A stretch of DNA of 64,000 nt from Lelliottia sp. JS-SCA-14 (GCF_035593345.1 NZ_CP141606.1:372001-436000); one strand, 5' to 3'; counted from the stretch's first letter, positions 34,939-44,108 are shown. A program made the numbers and translations. Notes: a model not told the origin generated them from the letters alone.

Positions 34939-35403
34939 TTATTTCTTCAACGGATACAAAAATATCGCTCCGCTTTGCCCGACAACCAGCTGTTGATTGC
35001 CGACATACAGCGGCTGCATCCAGATATTAATGTGCAGCAGCATATCCACCAGACCGTCGATCATCAGCCCTTTTTGCGCGGTGCTGTAGTAGATCGGCGT
35101 GTAGGAGAAAAACAGACGGCTGTTCTGCTCGTTGATGCCGGTAAATTTTCCTTTCAGCACGAAACGGTTGTCGTTCGGGCTGGTGATGGTGGTTAAAATC
35201 GAGCCGTTGACCGTCTGCATATGCGAGTCGTAAATCTCTTTTCGGCTCGACATCAAATCGTAAAAGCCCAGCTGCAAAAAACCTTCCACATTGCTCTGCG
35301 GAATGGACGGGGTTTGCATCACCCGCAATCCTGCTACCGCGCTTGCCACCAGAAGAAAGCAAAACAGGGCCACTTTCCAGTTAAGAGCAGGTTTCCATCT
35401 CAC
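34939..35403 (-). CDS. ToxS-like membrane partner of LafZ
   Basis: The 154-residue product has one N-terminal membrane anchor (KVALFCFLLVASAVAGL) and a periplasmic remainder rich in beta pattern. Its start overlaps the end of lafZ by 23 bases, like toxS behind toxR or tcpH behind tcpP. ToxS-type partners stabilise the periplasmic domain of a membrane-bound regulator. I infer that role from overlap and topology; sequence similarity to ToxS is not obvious by eye. Confidence 0.6.
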   Translation of the reverse strand: MRWKPALNWKVALFCFLLVASAVAGLRVMQTPSIPQSNVEGFLQLGFYDLMSSRKEIYDSHMQTVNGSILTTITSPNDNRFVLKGKFTGINEQNSRLFFSYTPIYYSTAQKGLMIDGLVDMLLHINIWMQPLYVGNQQLVVGQSGAIFLYPLKK

Positions 35404-36343
35404 TGATTTTTCTCCTCGTTTCTCGCAGTATCAGGTTGTTCAGTTGCGTCGGGTCGATGCGCCAGTGGTAAATCGCCATCGCCAGCTGTTTATTGTCGCA
35501 GCGGCTTTTCAGCGCGAAGGTGTAGTTCAGCGTTTGATCGACGCTCTGGTAATAGACCGTCATGGTCACGGACTGCGTCTTGATCTGCTGATTAATGGCG
35601 TAAAGCGTGTCTTTGATTTTGCTGTAAAAATCTTCTTTGCTCATTTCCAGGCGGTTGGACTCGGAGAGCTCATAAATACGAATATTGCTGTAAACCGCGA
35701 CCTCTTGCTCCGACGCGACAATCTTCGGGCCCTGACTCCCGGCGTACTGCCAGCCGGCCACGGCGCCGATGAGGATCGTCACCAGCAATATCGCCAGCGT
35801 GATCAACGGATGCTGAAACCTGGGCCGGGCGGGGCCGACGAGGGAGCCCTCGACCGGAACGGGCAGATCCGCCGGAGCCGGCTCGGCCACCATCGCGGTG
35901 TCAGGCGCAGTTTCCGCCTCTTCCGCAGCGCTATTCTCAGCGGTCGGGCTCAGCGTCGGCAGCACAAAGCCGTCGATCTCCGTTTCCGGCAGATCAATCT
36001 CTTCACTCTCTTTTTCAACGAAACGGCACCAGGCCTGTTCGAGTAAATACCCCTTTTTAGGGATCGTTTTAATAATTCTTTGCTGTTTGCCGTCGTCTTC
36101 TAACGCCGAGCGTAACGCGTGAATCGCATTCGGCAGGCTATTATTACCAATAACCCGACGTTCCCAGACCAGCGTCGTCAATTCCTCGCGGGTGAGAATT
36201 TTTCCTGCATTTTCAAGAAGTACGTCTAATAGTTTTAATTGATATTCACCGAGACGTTTTCTTTCACCTGTCACTAAACTAATGAGCGAACCAGAGGGCA
36301 AATCTACGAGCCAGTTATTGACGGTATAATATTTTTTTCTCAT
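35381..36343 (-). CDS. lafZ: LafZ, ToxR/CadC-type membrane transcription regulator
   Basis: The 320-residue protein opens with an OmpR-type winged helix (about residues 8-105: LGEYQLKLLDVLLENAGKIL, TREELTTLVWERRVIGNNSL, IIKTIPKKGYLLE). An acidic, proline-rich linker, a single membrane segment about residues 185-205 (LITLAILLVTILIGAVAGWQ) and a periplasmic domain follow. This is the one-component ToxR/CadC layout, linking an external signal to transcription. In Flag-2 loci lafZ sits between lafW and lafA as a regulator; here the CDI island has moved it away from lafW. It is divergent from lafA with 680 bases between, so lafA is a natural target. Confidence 0.82.
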   Translation of the reverse strand: MRKKYYTVNNWLVDLPSGSLISLVTGERKRLGEYQLKLLDVLLENAGKILTREELTTLVWERRVIGNNSLPNAIHALRSALEDDGKQQRIIKTIPKKGYLLEQAWCRFVEKESEEIDLPETEIDGFVLPTLSPTAENSAAEEAETAPDTAMVAEPAPADLPVPVEGSLVGPARPRFQHPLITLAILLVTILIGAVAGWQYAGSQGPKIVASEQEVAVYSNIRIYELSESNRLEMSKEDFYSKIKDTLYAINQQIKTQSVTMTVYYQSVDQTLNYTFALKSRCDNKQLAMAIYHWRIDPTQLNNLILRETRRKISEMETCS

Positions 36344-36918
36344 GGCAATTGGTGGTGAACAGCCACTCCTGAATCAATTAATCATCCGCGCAGCGTGCAG
36401 AAAAATCACACAATGCTTAATGTAAATTAATCATTAATTCCGTTTAAAATTCGTTTGAGAATTGCCGCGTGCCTGCGGAGATTATGCAAAAAACGAGCGG
36501 TATTACGACGTAATCAGGGATTTCGCTCGGCGGAAGGGTGAAGTGTCACCCATCATTTTCCGCTGTTTCCGGGATGAGATTAGGAAGTTTCTCTTCCGTG
36601 ACACATTTTTACGCGATAAAAGTGTGATGTGCAACAAATTATTAAGTTAATTCTCTGCGCAGGCATTAATGAGAATCGTTAAACGTTAATAGTGATCTGT
36701 AGTTGTTTTTTATATTAACAACTTGTTCCCTTATGTGAATTCTATGTTTTATTACTTTCAGCTGGATAAAATATCGTTACATTTTGACAAGAAAAAACAT
36801 TAATTATTTTTAAGTTGAATTTAAGTTAAGGAAAGAGTGTGTCGCCTTTATTTTTAATTTGCTTTGGCAATGTATGCTTTTATTCGTAAGACCAGGCTTT
36901 TTCTTATAGACGTCTTTT

Positions 36919-36942
36919 TAAATTTTTTTTCATCACCGATTT
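36919..36942 (+). promoter_or_regulatory. Possible sigma28-type promoter of lafA
   Basis: TAAATTTT and ACCGATTT resemble the flagellar sigma consensus TAAAGTTT and GCCGATAA but with 8 rather than 11 bases between, so the match is weak. The element lies 82 bases before lafA. The whole 36344-37023 gap is AT-rich with no credible gene; it must hold the divergent lafZ and lafA promoters and a long lafA leader. Confidence 0.3.
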
Positions 36943-37023
36943 AATTCTCCGTTTCGCTGTGTCGTTTTACTTGAGTACCAGAGAGAAGAGCCTGACAGAC
37001 AGGTTCACAAGGAGATTACTAAC

Positions 37024-37872
37024 ATGGCACTTTCTATTTTCACTAACGCGTCTTCCATGGCTTCTACTAACGCACTGAATAAATCCAACAGCATGCTGTC
37101 TACTGCGATGGAACGTCTGGGCACCGGTAAACGTATCAACTCCGCAGCGGACGATGCGGCTGGCCTGCAAATCGCCACCCGCCTGCAGGGTCAGAGCAAC
37201 GGTATGGCTGTTGCACAGCGCAACATCTCTGACGCGACGGCTCTGCTGCAGACCGCAGAAGGTGCTTTCGATGAAGTGAGCAACATCATGTACCGCATGA
37301 AAGACCTCGCATCCCAGGCCGCGAACGACACTAACGGTACTGAAGACCGCGCTGCGCTGCAGTCTGAAATGGACGAGCTTAACGCTGAACTGAAGAACAT
37401 TATGGGCAACACCAAATACGCAGGTGAAAACCTGTTTGGTGCATCAGGTAAGTTCAGCAAAGAGATGAACTTCCAGATCGGTGCTTCAGAGGGCGAAAAC
37501 CTGAAAGTGAATGTGAAAACTGAGCTGGATAACGTGACCGGTTCCGGCGGTATGGGCGCACTGACTGCTTCCGGCGCGCTGACCACGGTATCTGGTGCAC
37601 AGGCGATGATGACAAGCGTTGAAGGTGCCATCGCTGAAGTCGGTACCCTGCGTTCTAAACTGGGTGCCAACATCAACCGTCTGGGCCACACCGCGGCTAA
37701 TCTGGCGAACATGAAAGACAACACTGACCTGGCGCTGGGCAACATCCGTGATGCCGACTTCGCCTCCGAAGCCTCCAGCATGACCCGTAACCAGATGCTG
37801 GCCCAAACCAGCATGTCCATGCTGAAGCAGTCCAACAGCATGTCCGGTATGGTGATGTCCCTGCTGGGCTAA
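37024..37872 (+). CDS. lafA: Lateral flagellin LafA
   Basis: The 282-residue flagellin has the conserved ends: N-terminal LNKSNSMLSTAMERLGTGKR, INSAADDAAGLQIATRLQGQ, and C-terminal IRDADFASEASSMTRNQMLA. The middle is short (about residues 140-190), so the D2/D3 outer domains of large flagellins are lacking. It polymerises into the lateral filament. AAGGAG lies nine bases before the ATG. Its expression should depend on LafS and perhaps LafZ. Codon use is highly optimised, as expected for an abundant protein. Ser and Thr are abundant in the central part and could be glycan sites, which is speculative. Confidence 0.95.
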   Translation: MALSIFTNASSMASTNALNKSNSMLSTAMERLGTGKRINSAADDAAGLQIATRLQGQSNGMAVAQRNISDATALLQTAEGAFDEVSNIMYRMKDLASQAANDTNGTEDRAALQSEMDELNAELKNIMGNTKYAGENLFGASGKFSKEMNFQIGASEGENLKVNVKTELDNVTGSGGMGALTASGALTTVSGAQAMMTSVEGAIAEVGTLRSKLGANINRLGHTAANLANMKDNTDLALGNIRDADFASEASSMTRNQMLAQTSMSMLKQSNSMSGMVMSLLG

Positions 37873-37892
37873 TCCCGACCTTTTTCAACGAA

Positions 37893-37919
37893 AACACCGC
37901 TGTAAGGCGGTGTTTTTGT
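37893..37919 (+). terminator. Terminator of lafA
   Basis: ACACCGC and GCGGTGT form the stem, followed by TTTTTG, 21 bases past the lafA stop. It separates lafA transcription from the sigma54 operon that follows. Confidence 0.88.
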
Positions 37920-38010
37920 TTGCGGCCTTTCCCCTTCCTTCCTTTTCCCATTCGGGGAAAGTTGCCTTCCCTGTAAAACGTAACTCACTGAATTAACGGC
38001 ATTTAAAAAC

Positions 38011-38026
38011 TGGCACGATGGTTGCA
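38011..38026 (+). promoter_or_regulatory. Sigma54 promoter of the lafB-lafU operon
   Basis: TGGCACGATGGTTGCA is a full match to the sigma54 consensus, 62 bases before lafB, and differs from the lfgB promoter at only two positions. It predicts that cap, chaperone, sigma and motor genes are switched on by the same LafK-type activator as the hook genes. Confidence 0.9.
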
Positions 38027-38072
38027 TTAACTGAGCATGGTTTAGCAACAGGTGCGAACGGAGACAACTACT

Positions 38073-39377
38073 ATGGCAGATTTCAGCAGCATTGATCCGA
38101 CCACGCTGGCCCAGTCGCTGGCGTCCTACGACATCATGTCGATCCAGAATCAGCTGAAGACCAAAACAGCCACGATGACGTCGCAGAAAAAAGCGCTGGA
38201 CGCGCTTCGCACCGCGTTAACCGATTTTCGCAGCGCCATTAAAGGGCTGAACAACGTTAATGACGGGATGTTGAAAAACGTCGCCACCGTTAACCGCGAA
38301 GGGATTGCGACCGTCACGGCCAACTCCAATGCGCAGAAGGGCACGTATAACATCGAAGTCGATCAGCTGGCGTCCGCGCATCAGATCGGCTTCGGCGATC
38401 TGACGGATGATTCCATCAAAAACGCCACCGGCACGATGGACATCACCCTTGGCGAAGGGGCAGATGCGAAAACCATCACCGTCGATATGGACAGCGTTAA
38501 CAGCCTGAGCGATCTCACCAAAGCCATTAACGGCAATGAAGATAACCCAGGCGTCACGGCGTCGCTGATTCGTACCGACGGCAAAGTGACCCTGATGCTG
38601 AGCAGCGACGAAAGCGGCGAAGCAAACAAAGTCACCGTCGGCGGCACCTCGGGTTTTGATTCAGCGAATGCCAAACAGATCTCGAAAGCGGCGGACGCCA
38701 AATTCCGCATGGGTGAGATGGAGTTCACCAGCAGCAGCAACACGCTGGACAAGCTGATCGACGGGGTGTCCATCGAGCTGACGTCGAAGACCGAGGCCGA
38801 CAAACCCCTGACCATCACCATCGGTACCGACACCGCCGGAACGAAAGAGCAGCTGCAGACGTTCATCACCTCCTACAACACCCTGCAGGACACGCTGCAA
38901 AAGCTGACCAAAAGCGGCAGCGGTGACGGGGAGGAGCGCGGGGCGTTTGCGGGTGATGCCACGATGGCGTCCCTCGATCGCGAGCTGAACGACGTGCTGC
39001 GCACCCAGTTTGGCGGCAAACGCATGTCCGATTTCGGTATCACGGCGGACAAAGACGGCAAGCTGGAGATCGACAGCAAAAAGCTCGACGCCGCGCTGAC
39101 CGCCGACCCGCAGGCGCTGACCGGCCTGTTCAACGGCAAAGAGGGGCTGATCGCCGGGATGGATAAATCCCTCGACCGCTACCTCAACTCGACCACCGGC
39201 CTGCTGAAAGGGCGTCAGGAAGTGCTCGACCGCCAGCAGAGCGATATCGACAGCAAAACGGAAGCCATGAATTCGCGGTACGACTCCTCGTATAACCGCT
39301 ACCTGAAGCAATTTACCCAGTTGCAGCAGGCCATGGCGCAGATGAACAACACCATGAGTATGTTTGGTTTAGCTTAA
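38073..39377 (+). CDS. lafB: Filament cap protein FliD homologue LafB
   Basis: The ATG at 38073 (MADFSSIDPTTLAQSLASYD) has GGAG nine bases upstream; a start seven codons earlier has none. About 434 residues show the FliD N-terminal domain with QNQLKTKTATMTSQKKALDA, the central domain, and a C-terminal coil ending LKQFTQLQQAMAQMNNTMSM. FliD caps the filament tip and inserts flagellin. It heads the second sigma54 operon. Confidence 0.93.
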   Translation: MADFSSIDPTTLAQSLASYDIMSIQNQLKTKTATMTSQKKALDALRTALTDFRSAIKGLNNVNDGMLKNVATVNREGIATVTANSNAQKGTYNIEVDQLASAHQIGFGDLTDDSIKNATGTMDITLGEGADAKTITVDMDSVNSLSDLTKAINGNEDNPGVTASLIRTDGKVTLMLSSDESGEANKVTVGGTSGFDSANAKQISKAADAKFRMGEMEFTSSSNTLDKLIDGVSIELTSKTEADKPLTITIGTDTAGTKEQLQTFITSYNTLQDTLQKLTKSGSGDGEERGAFAGDATMASLDRELNDVLRTQFGGKRMSDFGITADKDGKLEIDSKKLDAALTADPQALTGLFNGKEGLIAGMDKSLDRYLNSTTGLLKGRQEVLDRQQSDIDSKTEAMNSRYDSSYNRYLKQFTQLQQAMAQMNNTMSMFGLA

Positions 39378-39393
39378 GGGAAAGACAGTTTTT

Positions 39394-39789
39394 ATGTACG
39401 GGAACGAACAGCAGGGCTTCGGGCATTACCAGCAATCCGATTTAGCGATTCAGGCGGCGGCAGCGAATCCGCATCAACTGGTTTTGATGCTGTTTAACGG
39501 TCTGATGGACGAACTGGTGCGCGCAAAAAGCCACATCGCCGCGCGCCGGTACGACCGCAAGGTGCAGAGCATTAATAAGTGCATCGATATTCTGAACGCA
39601 CTGACCAGCGCGCTGGACTTTGACAAAGGGGGCGAGCTGGCGCTGAGCCTCGCGAACCTTTACGACTACTGCGTTTATCGCCTGTATGACGCCAGCCATA
39701 AGCTCTCCGTCGAGCATGTTGAAGAGGTGGAAGTGATCCTCAGCAACCTGCAGGACGGCTGGGAAAAAATGGGGCAGCAGAATGGATGA
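39394..39789 (+). CDS. lafC: Flagellin export chaperone FliS homologue LafC
   Basis: A 131-residue helical protein with FliS features: an AIQAAAANPHQLVLMLFNGL start and a RYDRKVQSINKCIDILNALT segment. It keeps flagellin monomers unfolded in the cytoplasm for export. It overlaps the start of lafD by 8 bases. Confidence 0.9.
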   Translation: MYGNEQQGFGHYQQSDLAIQAAAANPHQLVLMLFNGLMDELVRAKSHIAARRYDRKVQSINKCIDILNALTSALDFDKGGELALSLANLYDYCVYRLYDASHKLSVEHVEEVEVILSNLQDGWEKMGQQNG

Positions 39790-40084
39790 TTTACAGGTGA
39801 TGCGTTTTCTGGCGCGTTCCCTGGAGCATGCGGCCAGTCAGCACGACTGGCCGAAAATGCAGGAGGTCGATGCGCAGATAGCCGGGCTGTTGATGTCGCT
39901 GAAAGGGCAGACGCTGACGGCAGAAAAACGTGATGCGCTAACGGCGCTCAAACTCGTCCATCAGCAGGTGAGTCAGTTTTGCCAGCAGCAGCGCGATGAG
40001 CTTGAACAGAACATGGCGCGCGCGCGTCGCAACCGCGAAGGGGCAAGCGCCTACGCGCAGTTTGCCGATGCGGGAGAGATCTGA
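39782..40084 (+). CDS. lafD: FliT-like export chaperone LafD
   Basis: The 100-residue, glutamine-rich helical product sits directly after fliS-type lafC and before fliK-type lafE, the position of lafD/fliT. FliT proteins chaperone the cap FliD. Sequence similarity is low, as usual for this family; position is the main evidence. Its stop overlaps the lafE start by one base. Confidence 0.7.
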   Translation: MDDLQVMRFLARSLEHAASQHDWPKMQEVDAQIAGLLMSLKGQTLTAEKRDALTALKLVHQQVSQFCQQQRDELEQNMARARRNREGASAYAQFADAGEI

Positions 40085-41133
40085 TGAATCTGCTGCTCTC
40101 GCAACTGACGCCGACACCCACCACCACCGAGCCGGGCGCGATTGCCCCGGCGCTGCCTGGAGCGGAAACCCCGGCGTTAACGCTGCCGGGAACGCCTTCC
40201 GGTGAGTCGACGCCCGTGGCGTTCAACGATGCGCTGCTCAACATCATCAATACCCTGATGGGCGGGGAGCAGACGCGCGACACCACCATGGTGCTGGCGG
40301 GTCTGGACACCGACGAGGATGACGACACGGCGACGCACACGACCGACAGCAACCTGCCGACGCCGGACGCCACCGCGCCGCCGCAGGCGTTGCTGGATAC
40401 GCTGCTGATGGCAAGCCTGATGCCGGTCAAAACGCTGAATGCTACGTCAGCTACACCGCAAACCGGGGAAGCGCTGAAGATGCAGACGCTGTCGGCGGGG
40501 CATTCGCCTCTGAGCAACGCGTTATCGCTCACGCCGCAAACGCCTGCGCCGGTCAGCGTGACGCCGGAACCGGCGGCTGAGTTCGCCAAACCGCTGGCGA
40601 CTGAGGTGGTGAAAACCCTGGCTGAGGTACTGCCCGGTGCAGGGCAACCGGCGGCAGCCGGGCAGACGTTTTCGACGGTAATGGATAAGCAAACGGTCCA
40701 TCTGCCGCCGGTCAAACTGGACGCAGACGAAACCAAATGGGCGCAACAGCTGCACAGCGCCCTTAACGATCGCCTGCAGATCCAGGTCAAAAACCAGGTG
40801 CAGCACGCCACCATCCGCCTCGATCCGCCGGAGATGGGCAAAGTGGATATTTCGCTGCAAATCGAAAATGGCCGCATGCAGGTGCACATCAGCGCCAGCA
40901 ACAGCGAGACGGTGCGCGCGCTCCAGCAGATCAGCAACGAGCTGCGCCAGAGCCTGACGGAGCAAAACTTCGTCCAGGTGAACGTGCAGGTTTCCGCCCA
41001 GTCCGGGCAGCAGCAGGGACGCGGACAACAGCTGCCAGCCCAGGCGGACAGGCCTGATGCAGGGGCAGAGATTGCCGCAGAGGACGCTCAGTCCCCTGAC
41101 GGTAAAGACGATTCGGTATTACTTACGGTTTAA
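40084..41133 (+). CDS. lafE: Hook-length control protein FliK homologue LafE
   Basis: A 349-residue protein with a proline/threonine-rich N-terminal ruler region and the conserved C-terminal FliK domain: QQLHSALNDRLQIQVKNQVQ, ATIRLDPPEMGKVDISLQIE and EQNFVQVNVQVSAQ. The LxPxxLG-type core reads RLDPPEMGKVDI here. It measures hook length and switches export specificity. It is encoded between lafD and lafF. Confidence 0.9.
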   Translation: MNLLLSQLTPTPTTTEPGAIAPALPGAETPALTLPGTPSGESTPVAFNDALLNIINTLMGGEQTRDTTMVLAGLDTDEDDDTATHTTDSNLPTPDATAPPQALLDTLLMASLMPVKTLNATSATPQTGEALKMQTLSAGHSPLSNALSLTPQTPAPVSVTPEPAAEFAKPLATEVVKTLAEVLPGAGQPAAAGQTFSTVMDKQTVHLPPVKLDADETKWAQQLHSALNDRLQIQVKNQVQHATIRLDPPEMGKVDISLQIENGRMQVHISASNSETVRALQQISNELRQSLTEQNFVQVNVQVSAQSGQQQGRGQQLPAQADRPDAGAEIAAEDAQSPDGKDDSVLLTV

Positions 41134-41135
41134 AT

Positions 41136-41603
41136 ATGACAATTAAAACTTTTTCTTTAGGGCTGGTGATCGCCCTGATTGCCGCCACTTTCGCCGCTGT
41201 ACTGACCGTCATGGGCACGCACATGCTCAGCCAGGACGAGCATAAACGTTCCATCATCACCGACCTGTTCAGCTCGTCGAAAGAGAACGTGGTGGAATTT
41301 GTTGAAATCAAAAACGTCGTCGTGACCTTAAAAAGCCCCGGCGATTCCGAGCGCTATTTGCTGCTGGAGCTGGCCCTGACCACCGATTCTGCCGCTGATA
41401 CCAGCCGCGCGGAAGAGATGTCTCCGGCCATTCGCGGTGCGACGGTCAATGCCCTGTCGGCGATGAACTACGACGCCGTGCGTGAAATGAGCGTGGAATC
41501 CCTGCGCGACACGTTGATGAATGCCTACACGGCGCGCTTTGAAAGCCTCAATACGCGCATGCCGTTCAAAGACGTGATCATCAGCAAAATGGTTTTCCAG
41601 TAA
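41136..41603 (+). CDS. lafF: FliL-like stator-associated protein LafF
   Basis: The 155-residue product has an N-terminal membrane anchor (LGLVIALIAATFAAVLTVMG) and a periplasmic domain ending IISKMVFQ, the form of FliL, which supports stator units. It precedes the sigma factor and the motor genes in one operon, starting 2 bases after lafE. Confidence 0.82.
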   Translation: MTIKTFSLGLVIALIAATFAAVLTVMGTHMLSQDEHKRSIITDLFSSSKENVVEFVEIKNVVVTLKSPGDSERYLLLELALTTDSAADTSRAEEMSPAIRGATVNALSAMNYDAVREMSVESLRDTLMNAYTARFESLNTRMPFKDVIISKMVFQ

Positions 41604-41622
41604 TCAACGGTAGTCGACTGAA

Positions 41623-42318
41623 ATGATGGATTTTATTGCGGATGACGCGCTGACCCCGGCTGACGAAGCAAAGTACGTCAACGCGTACCTGCCGCTGGTC
41701 CACCGGGTGGTGAAGCAGCTCTCCTGGCAAACCAGCAGCGTGATGGACAAAGAAGACATGGAGCAGATCGCCCTGATGGGTCTGCTGACGTCGCTGCGTC
41801 GCTACGGTCATCCCGACGAGCAGTTTGGCGCCTACGCCGCCCAGCGCGTGCGTGGCGCGGTGCTGGATGAGCTGCGCGAGCTGGACTGGCGTCCGCGCCG
41901 GCTGCGCCAGAAGAGCCATAAGATCAACGATGCGATCCGCGAAATCACCCGCAAGCTGGGGCGCACGCCGACGTTTGAAGATCTCAGCGAGCATCTGTCC
42001 ATCACTGCCGACGAATACCACGAGTATTTACTGCTGGATTGCGCCAGAACGCTGGAAAGTCTCGACGAATTATTAGGTGAGGATGCGCTACCCGGCATCC
42101 TCAACACCCGCTCGCTGGAGGACGAAATGGTCACCAGCGGCACCTTAAAGGCTGCGCTGGCGAGCCTTGATGAGCGCGAACAACTGATTCTGACGCTCTA
42201 TTACCAGCAGGAAATGAGTCTGAAAGAAATCGCGCTGGTTCTCGATCTGACCGAGGCGCGCGTCTGCCAGCTTAATAAAAAGATCGCTCAAAAGATCCAG
42301 TGTTTTTTCCAGAAGTGA
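41623..42318 (+). CDS. lafS: Lateral flagellar sigma-28 factor LafS
   Basis: The 231-residue sigma70-family protein resembles FliA. Region 2 carries YLPLVHRVVKQLSWQTSSVM and DMEQIALMGLLTSLRRYGHP, then QFGAYAAQRVRGAVLDELRE. Region 3 has KSHKINDAIREITRKLGRTP. Region 4 has EREQLILTLYYQQEMSLKEI with a helix-turn-helix. It should transcribe late lateral genes such as lafA and is held by LfgM. It lies just before the motor genes. Confidence 0.94.
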   Translation: MMDFIADDALTPADEAKYVNAYLPLVHRVVKQLSWQTSSVMDKEDMEQIALMGLLTSLRRYGHPDEQFGAYAAQRVRGAVLDELRELDWRPRRLRQKSHKINDAIREITRKLGRTPTFEDLSEHLSITADEYHEYLLLDCARTLESLDELLGEDALPGILNTRSLEDEMVTSGTLKAALASLDEREQLILTLYYQQEMSLKEIALVLDLTEARVCQLNKKIAQKIQCFFQK

Positions 42319-42325
42319 AAGGTAT

Positions 42326-43189
42326 ATGCAAAAGTTTCTCGGTATTTTCATTATTTTCGCCTGCGTCGTCGGCGGTTTTCTCATGTCCGGTGGACGCCTC
42401 GCCTCATTCTGGCAGCCCGGTGAAATCATCATCATTCTCGGTGCCGGCCTCGGCGCGATGGTGCTCGCCAACCCGCGCCCGGTGCTGGCAGAGATGTATC
42501 GCCAGTTTCGCGGCATTATGCGCAAAAACGAGTACACGGATGAGTATCAGCGTCAGCTATTAATGCTGCTGTTTGAACTGCTGGAGCTGGTGCAGGACGG
42601 CGGTCTGAAGGTGCTGGACGCGCACATCGAAGTGCCGGAAAGCAGCCCGCTGTTCCAGAAATACCCGCTGATCCTGCAGAACAAAGCGCTGATCACCTTT
42701 ATCTCGGACAACTTCCGTCTGATGGCGATGGGCAAGATCAACGAACACGAGCTGGAAGGGATTCTGGAGCAGGAGCTGGTGGCGATGGAAGAGAACCTTC
42801 TTCAGCCGTCCCGCTCCCTGCAACGTACCGCAGAGGCGATGCCGGGCTTTGGGATCTGCGCCGCGGTTCTCGGGATCATCATCACCATGCAGTCTATCGA
42901 CGGCTCCATCGCCGTGATCGGCGTGAAAGTGGCGGCGGCGCTGGTCGGGACCTTCCTCGGCGTCTTCTTCTGCTACTGCCTGATGGACCCGGTGGCGAAC
43001 GCCATGGAACAGAACACCAAAAAGCAGCTCGCGGTGATCGAATGCGTGCGTACCGTGCTGGTGAATCACGTGGCGGGCAAACCGACGCTGCTGGCGGTGG
43101 ATGCCGGGCGCAAAATGCTGCCGCTGGATTCCAAGCCGACCTTCGCCACCCTCGACGGCTGGGTGAACCAGATGACGGGTGAATCCTGA
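42326..43189 (+). CDS. lafT: Lateral flagellar stator protein MotA homologue LafT
   Basis: A 287-residue membrane protein with four hydrophobic segments (FLGIFIIFACVVGGFLMSGG first, AALVGTFLGVFFCYCLMDPV last) and the cytoplasmic loop with the rotor-contact charges. PGFGICAAVLGIIITM is the MotA/TolQ/ExbB signature. With LafU it forms the stator channel. LafTU stators of lateral systems are usually proton-driven. Its TGA stop and the lafU ATG share one base. Confidence 0.94.
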   Translation: MQKFLGIFIIFACVVGGFLMSGGRLASFWQPGEIIIILGAGLGAMVLANPRPVLAEMYRQFRGIMRKNEYTDEYQRQLLMLLFELLELVQDGGLKVLDAHIEVPESSPLFQKYPLILQNKALITFISDNFRLMAMGKINEHELEGILEQELVAMEENLLQPSRSLQRTAEAMPGFGICAAVLGIIITMQSIDGSIAVIGVKVAAALVGTFLGVFFCYCLMDPVANAMEQNTKKQLAVIECVRTVLVNHVAGKPTLLAVDAGRKMLPLDSKPTFATLDGWVNQMTGES

Positions 43190-44106
43190 TGCGCGGCACT
43201 CGCGGAAAAGAACATACCACCATCATCAAACGTTCCTCGCGCAAAAGCCATGACACCTTTCATGGCGGAGCGTGGAAGGTGGCCTTCGCCGACTTTACCC
43301 TGGCAATGATGGCGCTGTTTATGGTGCTGTGGATCATGGGGTCGGTGACGGAGGAGGAGCGCAAAGAGATCGTCTCTCAGCTTAACGGCGAGTCGATTTT
43401 TGAGGGCCACTCCCTGACGCCGATCACCCAGCCGAACGGTAGCGGCGGCAAAATTGCGGTCACGGAAAAGCGCGATCGCGAGACGAAAAACGCGAAGTCA
43501 GAGAAGCCGATGACCGTCCAGGCGGGGCTGAAAGGCGAAAGCCTGGAGGACGTGAATAAACGTTCTCAGAAAGAGATCGAAGATCTGGCGCGCATCATCA
43601 TGAAGATCACCTCGGCCTACGATGCTCAGTCGAACCTGAAAATGGAGATCGTTCCGCAGGGGCTGCGGATCCTGATCACCGACGATCAGAAGCGCGAGAT
43701 GTTTCAGCGCAGCAGCGCGATCCTGACGCCGTTCTTCACCCGTCTGCTGACGGAGTTCGCCCCGGCGCTCAACAAGATCGACAACAAAATCATTATTACC
43801 GGCCACACGGACGCCACCCGTTTTCGCGACCAGGATCTCTACAACAACTGGAATCTGTCCGGGGAACGTGCGATGCAGGCGCGTAAAGTCCTGACCAGAG
43901 CTGGCCTGGAGCCGGGCAAAATTTTGCAGGTGAGTGGGATGGCCGATCAGATGCTGATCGACCCGCAGAATCCGCTCAGCTCTTCGAACCGCCGCATTGA
44001 AATCATGGTGCTGACCCACTCGGCGAGCGAATCGCTTTACCAGTTCTTTGGTCAGCACGGCGAGAAAGTGATCAAGCCGATTATCGATAAAATCTCAAAG
44101 AAATAA
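43189..44106 (+). CDS. lafU: Lateral flagellar stator protein MotB homologue LafU
   Basis: The 305-residue protein has one membrane helix with the ion-binding Asp in WKVAFADFTLAMMALFMVLW about residue 34. A C-terminal OmpA-type peptidoglycan-binding domain (IIITGHTDATRFRDQDLYNN, LSGERAMQARKVL, SSNRRIEIMV) follows. It anchors the stator in the cell wall. In E. coli K-12 lafU is a broken relic; this copy is full length. Confidence 0.94.
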   Translation: MRGTRGKEHTTIIKRSSRKSHDTFHGGAWKVAFADFTLAMMALFMVLWIMGSVTEEERKEIVSQLNGESIFEGHSLTPITQPNGSGGKIAVTEKRDRETKNAKSEKPMTVQAGLKGESLEDVNKRSQKEIEDLARIIMKITSAYDAQSNLKMEIVPQGLRILITDDQKREMFQRSSAILTPFFTRLLTEFAPALNKIDNKIIITGHTDATRFRDQDLYNNWNLSGERAMQARKVLTRAGLEPGKILQVSGMADQMLIDPQNPLSSSNRRIEIMVLTHSASESLYQFFGQHGEKVIKPIIDKISKK

Positions 44107-44108
44107 CG

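Noticed and set aside
36462..36650. 62-codon rightward frame in the lafZ-lafA gap
   Set aside because: It starts at TTG without a ribosome binding site and lies where two divergent promoters are expected; similarity to anything known is not visible.
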